In this document: positions 58,623 to 64,000 of the stretch, one piece after another | Layout of the letters: each line of letters begins with the position of its first letter | Numbering within the stretch: position 1 is the stretch's first letter | DNA from: Psychrobacter sp. WY6 | Lineage (GTDB): Bacteria > Pseudomonadota > Gammaproteobacteria > Pseudomonadales > Moraxellaceae | Direction: 5' to 3' | DNA: 64,000 nucleotides | Assembly: GCF_018448495.1 (NCBI RefSeq) | Contig: NZ_CP049902.1 | Coordinates: forward strand, 248,001 to 312,000 | Notes under the pieces: generated by a model | Seen by the model: the letters and a program-made list of their open reading frames with translations, nothing else | Told to the model about the DNA's origin: nothing | Database searches by the model: none | Made by a program: the position numbers and the translations under genes

Positions 58623-59591
58623 ATGTCTAGCCCTACCGCGATGCCAGCTTGTCTATATATCGTTGCCACGCCGATTGGCAATATGAGCGATATGACGCCG
58701 CATGCCATCGATGTTTTAAAACAAGTCGCCATCATTGCCTGTGAAGACACCCGTACCTCAGGTAAGCTATTGTCGCATTTTGGCATTGATACCAAAGGCA
58801 GTAAAGCCGACGACGAAAAAGAGTCAGAAGCTCCTAACACTAAAAATAATACCGATAATAACGTGACAGACGCTGATACCGCGACCAAGCAAAAAGGTCA
58901 TAACAAGCTTTGGGCATACCATGAGCACAATAGTGCCATTCAAACACCCAAAATTATCGAGATGATCGAGCAAGGACATTCGGTTGCTTTGATAAGTGAT
59001 GCTGGTACGCCACTCATCAGTGATCCAGGTTATCAACTGGTACAGGCCGCTCATGCCGCAGGCGTTAGAGTCTCTCCTATCATTGGTGCCTCTGCTGCCA
59101 TTGCTGCACTGTCAGTCGCAGGACTGCCCTCAGACCGCTTTAGCTTTATTGGGTTTTTACCCGCCAAAACCCACGGTCGCCAAAAGCAATTAGCAGCATT
59201 AAACTCACGTACCGAAACGCTGATATTTTATGAAGCACCGCACCGTATTATCGCCAGTTTAGAAGACATGGCGACTATATTTGGCGCAGATCGTGAAGTC
59301 ACTTTTTGCCGTGAATTGACTAAGACCTTTGAGACTGTCCATAAAAGCACTCTTGGGGATTTGGTGGAATTTGTCAAAGCTGATGACAATCAACAGCGCG
59401 GTGAGATAGTCGTGGTCGTCGCTGGCGTGAATGTGGTGCAGGATGCGGATGACATCAGTATTCATGATAAATTATTGCAGCGCTTGCTTGAGGACTTATC
59501 GGTTAAAAAAGCCGCTGCATTGGGCGCTGATATCACTGGCGTCAAAAAGAATGCGCTATATCAGCGCTTACTTGAGCTACAAGCTGAATAA
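58623..59591 (+). CDS. rsmI: 16S rRNA (cytidine1402-2'-O)-methyltransferase
   Basis: 322 residues, with GAGG 6 bases before the ATG. LYIVATPIGNMSDMT, ALISDAGTPLISDPGYQLV and FIGFLPAKTHGRQKQL are the tetrapyrrole-methylase-fold signatures of RsmI, which methylates C1402 of 16S rRNA with SAM. Between CEDTRTSGKLLSHFGI and LWAYHEHN there is an insert of about 35 residues (about 57-93), rich in Asp, Asn, Lys and Thr, at a place where the family is normally short. Everything else is collinear. Confidence 0.93.
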   Translation: MSSPTAMPACLYIVATPIGNMSDMTPHAIDVLKQVAIIACEDTRTSGKLLSHFGIDTKGSKADDEKESEAPNTKNNTDNNVTDADTATKQKGHNKLWAYHEHNSAIQTPKIIEMIEQGHSVALISDAGTPLISDPGYQLVQAAHAAGVRVSPIIGASAAIAALSVAGLPSDRFSFIGFLPAKTHGRQKQLAALNSRTETLIFYEAPHRIIASLEDMATIFGADREVTFCRELTKTFETVHKSTLGDLVEFVKADDNQQRGEIVVVVAGVNVVQDADDISIHDKLLQRLLEDLSVKKAAALGADITGVKKNALYQRLLELQAE

Positions 59592-59645
59592 TTTTTGGAT
59601 ATTAATATTAAAGACAGTTATAAAACCATTGAGGAGAAGTGAGCG

Positions 59646-60663
59646 ATGTACAATGTAATGGCGATAGGCAACGCATTGGTTGACCATGAATATGTGCTGT
59701 CAGATGCGGCGCTAGAAGAGACTGACTTGACCAAAGGCAATATGACGCTGGCAGGTATCGACGAGCAACAGCAATTGTTGGCGTATTTTAAACTGGCAGA
59801 AATTGCACCATCAAAGCAGGCTGGTGGTGGCTCAGCGGCTAATACGATGTATACCTTTGCCAGTTTAGGCGGCAAGCCATTTTATGCCTGCCGCGTTGGT
59901 GACGATCAACAAGGCGAGTTTTACCTCAAAGACTTACATGAAGCAGGCGTTGCAACTTCAGAGAAATCTATCCATGCAGGCGGAGTAACGGGTTCATGTG
60001 TGGTCGCAGTGACTGAAGATGGCGAGCGCACCATGCAAACTTATCTCGGCACTTCAAGCGAAATCACCGCAGAAAATGTCGATTTTGATGCGCTGACAAG
60101 CTGACTGGTTATATATAGAAGGCTACTTGGCCATGACTGAGAGTATTCAGCCTGCCATGACTCAGTTGCGTCATCAAGCAGGGATTCATTCTGCAAAAAT
60201 TGCCGTAAGTTTGCTGATCCTGCCGTGGTGAAGTTTGCCAAAGACGGTTTACTCAATATGCTGGGCAATAAAGTGGCAGTGATATTCTGTAATAGTGAGG
60301 AAGCCAAACTCTTTACGGACAAAAAAACAAGTCAAGGCAGCCGCACGCGCACTGCTTGAGTATTGCCAGACAGCAGTGGTCACTGATGGTGCCAATGGTG
60401 CAACAATCGCTCATAAAGCTGATGATAAATCAGAGATTGAGATTTATGAAGTTGCTACACCAATCGTTACTAATGTCATTGATACCAACGGTGCCGGTGA
60501 TAATTACGCAGGAGCATTTTTATACGCGTTGTCGCAGCACTATAGCTTGCCTGAATGTGGTCGTCTTGCCAGCGAAGTGGCGGCGCAGGTGATTCAACAG
60601 TTTGGACCACGATTAGCCTCACAAGATTATAGAGATATTGCGAAGCGTGTACTATCTGCTTAG
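59646..60663 (+). CDS. PfkB-family adenosine/sugar kinase, three frameshifts in this sequence
   Basis: About 339 residues. MYNVMAIGNALVDHEYVLSD, the GGGSAANTMYTFASLGG motif and the C-terminal DTNGAGDNYAGAFLYAL (catalytic Asp) mark a ribokinase/PfkB kinase of the adenosine-kinase-like branch. The middle (about 60100-60325) is read in another frame (DWLYIEGYLAMTESIQP, VVKFAKDGLLNMLGNK). Breaks at about 60099, 60210 and 60327 are explained by small errors in A and T runs. GAGGAG precedes the ATG. The substrate is not certain; adenosine or a related nucleoside is the likeliest from the family. Downstream of rsmI by 54 bases and possibly co-transcribed with it. Confidence 0.82.
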
Positions 60664-60691
60664 CTTATAAAAACCTGTCATTGCCGATAAT

Positions 60692-60727
60692 AAAAAAGCC
60701 CATATCAATTGATATGGGCTTTTTTAT
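60692..60727. terminator. Bidirectional terminator between the kinase gene and the sulfhydrylase gene
   Basis: Perfect palindrome AAAAAAGCCCATATCA and TGATATGGGCTTTTTT; serves both convergent genes. Confidence 0.92.
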
Positions 60728-60802
60728 TATTAATCATGAGACAAGTTATTCAGTTCACATTGCTCAGCTCACATGGCTCAGTTCAATAAAAAGCGTTTAA
60801 CA

Positions 60803-62129
60803 CTAAGCCGAGGCTAATGCTTGCGCAAGATCCGCTTTGATATCTTCGATGTGCTCGATACCAATTGATAGACGTACCATATCAGTGCTTACACCTGCAT
60901 TTTCGAGCTCTTGCTCATTGAGCTGGCGATGGGTGGTCGTCGCTGGATGACAGGCTAGTGATTTGGCATCACCGATATTGACCAAACGAGTAATCAGCTG
61001 CAGCGCATCGATAAAGCGAGCACCAGCTTCCAAGCCACCTTTTACTCCAAAGGTCAAAATAGCAGAAGGCGTGCCTTTCATGTATTTTTTGGCAAGCTCA
61101 TGCTCAGGATGATCTGGCAAACCCGCATACTTTACCCAAGCAACCTTGTCATGGTCACGCAGATATTCCGCAACGGCTTGCGCGTTCTGTACATGGCGCT
61201 CCATACGTAGACTCAATGTCTCCATACCCTGCAAAATACCAAAAGCATGAGGGGCTAAGTGCCGCGCCAGTATTACGCAGCGGTGCACACGAGCACGAGC
61301 GATAAAGGCTGCTGCACCGACATCTTTGACAAAGTTCACACCGTGATAACTATGATCTGGCGTGTTCAATAAGGGAAAACGCTCAGGATAGTCGCCCATG
61401 CGAATTTACCACTATCGACAATCGCCCCACAATTGAGGTACCTGGTACCTGTACCACTCATATATTTGGTCAATGATGAATCACGATATCCGCACCAAAC
61501 TCAAAAGGACGACATAACGCAGGCGTGGCAACCGTACTATCAATCACCACTGGCACACCATATTCATGTGCGATATCACTCAGCGCTTGAATATCAACGA
61601 TGTTACCTAATGGATTACCGATACTTTCTGCAAAGACCATCTTAGTCTTATCATCGATCAAATCACGAATCGCCTCAGGATTTTTGTGATCAAAGAAGCG
61701 GACTTCGATACCTTGACGCGGCAATGCATGGGCAAACAAATTATAAGTACCGCCGTACAAGGTCGACACAGCAACGATATTATCGCCCGCTTCACAGATG
61801 GTTTGAATCGCATAAGTAATGGCTGCCATGCCAGATGCTACTGCAAGGGCACCGATACCGCCTTCGAGTGCCGCGACGCGTTCCTCCAACACGGCATTGG
61901 TCGGGTTCATAATACGGGTATAAATATTGCCTGCAACTTTTAGATCAAACAAATCAGCACCATGCTGAGTGTTATCAAAGGCGTACGAGCTGGTGTGATA
62001 AATCGGCACTGCGACCGCTTTGGTCGTTGGCTCAACGCTATAACCGGCGTGAATCGCCAAGGTCTCAAGACGTTGAGGCGTCTCTGATTTTTGGGCTGTT
62101 TGCTGGGCTGCTTGTTCGTCACTCATCAT
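60803..62129 (-). CDS. metY: O-acetylhomoserine sulfhydrylase, multiple frameshifts in this sequence
   Basis: About 443 residues, PLP Cys/Met-metabolism family. LAIHAGYSVEPTTKAVAVPI, YHTSSYAFDN, YTRIMNPTNAVLEERVAALE and CRPFEFGADIVIHSLTKYM-type text (PLP lysine) identify it; the length and QLITRLVNIGDAKSLACHPA favour MetY over MetB/MetC. It makes homocysteine from O-acetylhomoserine and sulfide. The frame breaks at about 61397, 61430, 61440-61450 and 61480, with missing G/T and a 7-base duplication of AGGTACC. A pair of compensating errors at about 61262-61285 also turns the expected PLRNTGAALS into HRCVILARHLA. AAGGA precedes the start. Probably intact in the organism. Confidence 0.87.
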
Positions 62130-62244
62130 ATATTCCTTTATTTCGATAAAAGTTATTAATCAATAAATGACTAATCAACAAATTATTAATCAACAATATG
62201 TCACTGAAAATTCAGCTAAAAAACAATCTCCCAAATCATAGCAA

Positions 62245-62280
62245 TAAAAAAAGCCAAGTTCATCAAAACTTGGCTTTTTA
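62245..62280 (-). terminator. Terminator after nfuA
   Basis: AAAAAGCCAAGTT / AACTTGGCTTTTT with a 6-base loop, 53 bases after the nfuA stop. Confidence 0.9.
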
Positions 62281-62332
62281 ATTAAAATAACTCTTCAGAT
62301 ATTACTTAACGCTTTGGCTTTTACTGAGATTT

Positions 62333-63013
62333 CTATTTATAGTAAGCGTTTTCGGTACGGGTATGATCGGTCTCATCAATCACTTGCGTCAACTCTGGTA
62401 TTTGCTGCTTAAGTTGCACTTCAACGCCTTGACGTAAGGTCATGTCAACGGCTGAACAGCCTTGGCAACCACCACCAAACTTCAATACCGCAGTCAGACC
62501 AACGCCTTCTTCATCAATCAATTCAAGCAGCTGTACATCACCGCCGTGAGCGGCCAAACTTGGGTTAATCTCAGACTGCAAGACATAATTAATACGCTCT
62601 TCAACACTGGCATCGGCACCAACTTTTGGCACTTTTGAGTTTGGCGCGCGGAAGGTCAGCTGACCACCAAAACGGTCTTTATTATAATCAATCACCGCAT
62701 CTTCTAAATAAGGAACAGACGCCGCTTCGATAAAGGCAGAAAAACTGTCATACGTAAAACGCAGGTCCGCACTATCCTCTTCGCCCGGTTGGTTATAAGC
62801 CATACAGCACTCTGCACGCGGCGTACCTGGATGCTCAACGAAAATACGCACGCCGATACCATCGGTATCCTGCTTGGATAACAAATCTGCTAAGTAGCTT
62901 TGGGCTGACTCAGTAATAGTATTGCTTTTTGCTACAGTTTGCTCAGTATCTAGCGCTGATTCATAGTCTGCTGACTGGTCTAGTTGGCTCTCAGCTTGGT
63001 TGTGCTCACTCAT
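62333..63013 (-). CDS. nfuA: Fe/S biogenesis protein NfuA
   Basis: 226 residues. The N-terminal degenerate A-type domain ([40 protein letters not shown]) is fused to a C-terminal Nfu domain with the cluster-binding CxxC (Cys183, Cys186 in [13 protein letters not shown]). It delivers 4Fe-4S clusters to target proteins. A Gln/Ser/Asp-rich leader of about 30 residues precedes the first domain and is longer than in E. coli. Appears monocistronic. Confidence 0.95.
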   Translation of the reverse strand: MSEHNQAESQLDQSADYESALDTEQTVAKSNTITESAQSYLADLLSKQDTDGIGVRIFVEHPGTPRAECCMAYNQPGEEDSADLRFTYDSFSAFIEAASVPYLEDAVIDYNKDRFGGQLTFRAPNSKVPKVGADASVEERINYVLQSEINPSLAAHGGDVQLLELIDEEGVGLTAVLKFGGGCQGCSAVDMTLRQGVEVQLKQQIPELTQVIDETDHTRTENAYYK

Positions 63014-63541
63014 AATATGTCCTATGCGTTATGACACAAACGCTATATCTGTTATGGCTACTGTGTCGTGAATTTAAAATTAGGTAGCGGGTATAAGTTA
63101 TGCGGGTTATCAATCATTACGGTCTGTTGTCTTAAAATATTGACTGCCGTTGTTATAACATTTTGCTCAATTTATAGCAGCTATTATAACGTACTCAGCC
63201 GACAATTCCGACTGCGCTACTGTGAATTAAACCAAAATGCTCACAAATGACTGCTATCGGTTTTATCAATGCTTTATTAACAATGACGAAATAGACACGA
63301 CAAATAGCACTTATCTAATGATTGATATATCCCCTACTATATAAAGACAGCAACCGTGATTATCAAGCACCTAGAACACTAACTAACCACCTACTTTCTT
63401 CCGAATGCTACGGCATGTCTAACACTGTGTGAGACCATACAACCAAAGCACTTATCATGCTTGCTATTTTCTAGCGCTAGTTTTAGATCTATTTACAAGG
63501 TAAAGTGTGTTGTCCTAAATACCTTTTTATAGGTTTACTTA
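63014..63541. other. 528-base region without a supported gene
   Basis: AT-rich, with only short open frames that lack ribosome binding sites and composition typical of genes. It should hold the nfuA promoter. Confidence 0.45.
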
Positions 63542-63835
63542 TTGATTATTATATTAGGCATTCTTGTTGCCCTTATTATAGTCGTCGCGCTTTTAGTACC
63601 GGAGGGTGTTGACTATACCAAAGCTGTAAAAGAAATTATGTCTCGCCATATCAAAATTCATGTAGCGTTGGTATTTTTTCGTAATCCATTACTCCAGTTG
63701 ATATTCTTTTATATTGACTATAGAGATCGCTTAGATATCGAAGAAAAGAGGATGTTCAAGCGTTATTTTATAACGCAATTTTTTAGCATCTTTATATTTA
63801 TTACTATAATTTTCATTGTTAAACATTACATTTAA
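63542..63835 (+). CDS. Possible small membrane protein (97 aa), TTG start
   Basis: No family recognised. The frame starts with TTG (MIIILGILVALIIVVALLVP), a strong hydrophobic segment, then a polar region with KAVKEIMSRHIKIH, a second hydrophobic patch (LLQLIFFYIDY), a charged stretch RDRLDIEEKRMFKRY and a third hydrophobic segment (FFSIFIFITIIFIV). The alternation of hydrophobic segments and charged loops looks like a real membrane protein, but there is no good ribosome binding site and no ATG near the start. Weakly supported. Confidence 0.4.
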   Translation: MIIILGILVALIIVVALLVPEGVDYTKAVKEIMSRHIKIHVALVFFRNPLLQLIFFYIDYRDRLDIEEKRMFKRYFITQFFSIFIFITIIFIVKHYI

Positions 63836-63872
63836 GCTAGCAGAAATTTCATATTTTAGTTGAATCAATCTT

Positions 63873-64000
63873 ATGATGACACAAACACTGAATCTAGTAA
63901 CGACCAAAGACGACGAACAAGTAGCCGTTTGGAAGATTGTGGATAATACAAAAGGCGAAACAAAGAGCGATACCCCTACCACCAATACACTTGCCATAAA
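63873..64000 (+). CDS. Start of a further gene, possibly an alpha/beta hydrolase (partial)
   Basis: From the ATG at 63873 (or 63876) the frame stays open to the window end: MTQTLNLVTTKDDEQVAVW, then NTKGETKSDTPTTNTLAI. The opening pattern (short strand, TxDxxxxAVW) resembles the start of alpha/beta hydrolases, but no catalytic motif is reached, so the function is a guess. No clear ribosome binding site. Confidence 0.4.
   Translation, partial: MMTQTLNLVTTKDDEQVAVWKIVDNTKGETKSDTPTTNTLAI

Noticed and set aside
63731..63997. Minus-strand ORF of 88 residues at the window end
   Set aside because: Antisense to the small membrane ORF and the start of the last gene, with no family resemblance.

Overview
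This window looks like a chromosomal segment of a gamma-proteobacterium of the family Moraxellaceae, most probably a Psychrobacter. The protein sequences read like that group, and the gene neighbourhoods (rpsL-rpsG-fusA-tuf, secE-nusG-rplKAJL-rpoBC, pilMNOPQ-aroK-aroB, murA-hisG-hisD-hisC, rsmI/yraN/dolP) are gamma-proteobacterial. Base composition is moderately AT-rich. No phage, plasmid, CRISPR or defence genes were seen. The species call is inference from recognised sequences, not from a search.

Layout. 1-196 is the end of an IS630-type element that has removed the start of a HAD/Cof phosphatase gene (to 944). 1020-5741 holds a small membrane protein, a polyamine-type periplasmic lipoprotein and a tandem pair of FUSC membrane proteins. 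5900-11951 is gltD and gltB (glutamate synthase, minus strand), preceded by a 910-base region without genes. 12862-22638, all minus strand, is the type IV pilus assembly operon pilMNOPQ followed by aroK, aroB and a SPOR-like membrane protein (the damX position). pilM is interrupted by a complete 1277-bp IS3-family element with a 4-bp target duplication. ponA (PBP1a) diverges from pilM. 26360-45028 is the large minus-strand transcription/translation block: rpsL, rpsG, fusA, tuf, tRNA-Trp, secE, nusG, rplK, rplA, rplJ, rplL, rpoB, rpoC, with recognisable sigma-70 promoters, an L10 leader and terminators. 45352-46543 is an EcsC-family protein; 47036-49980 carries fabB and pabB; 50104-55369 is hisC, hisD, hisG, murA and ibaG; 55492-59591 carries an exported esterase, dolP, yraN and rsmI; 59646-63013 carries an adenosine kinase-type sugar kinase, an O-acetylhomoserine sulfhydrylase and nfuA. 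A small membrane ORF and the start of one more gene close the window.

How the genes work together. Most of the window is growth machinery: ribosomal proteins, elongation factors, RNA polymerase, peptidoglycan synthesis (ponA, murA), fatty acids (fabB), nitrogen assimilation (gltBD), aromatic and folate precursors (aroB, aroK, pabB), histidine and sulfur amino acids. The pilus operon is the accessory function most likely to be lost in this strain, because pilM is truncated and the insertion is likely polar on pilNOPQ.

The most important caution is sequence quality. At least a dozen genes, including the essential rpoB and rpoC, are broken by one- to few-base indels, mostly in short homopolymers, that restore textbook protein sequence when reversed. 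I read these as consensus errors rather than biology and annotate the affected genes as single CDSs. I did not find a convincing undescribed system; the real mobile-DNA events are the IS630 insertion, the IS3 insertion in pilM and a small family of MITE-like palindromes.
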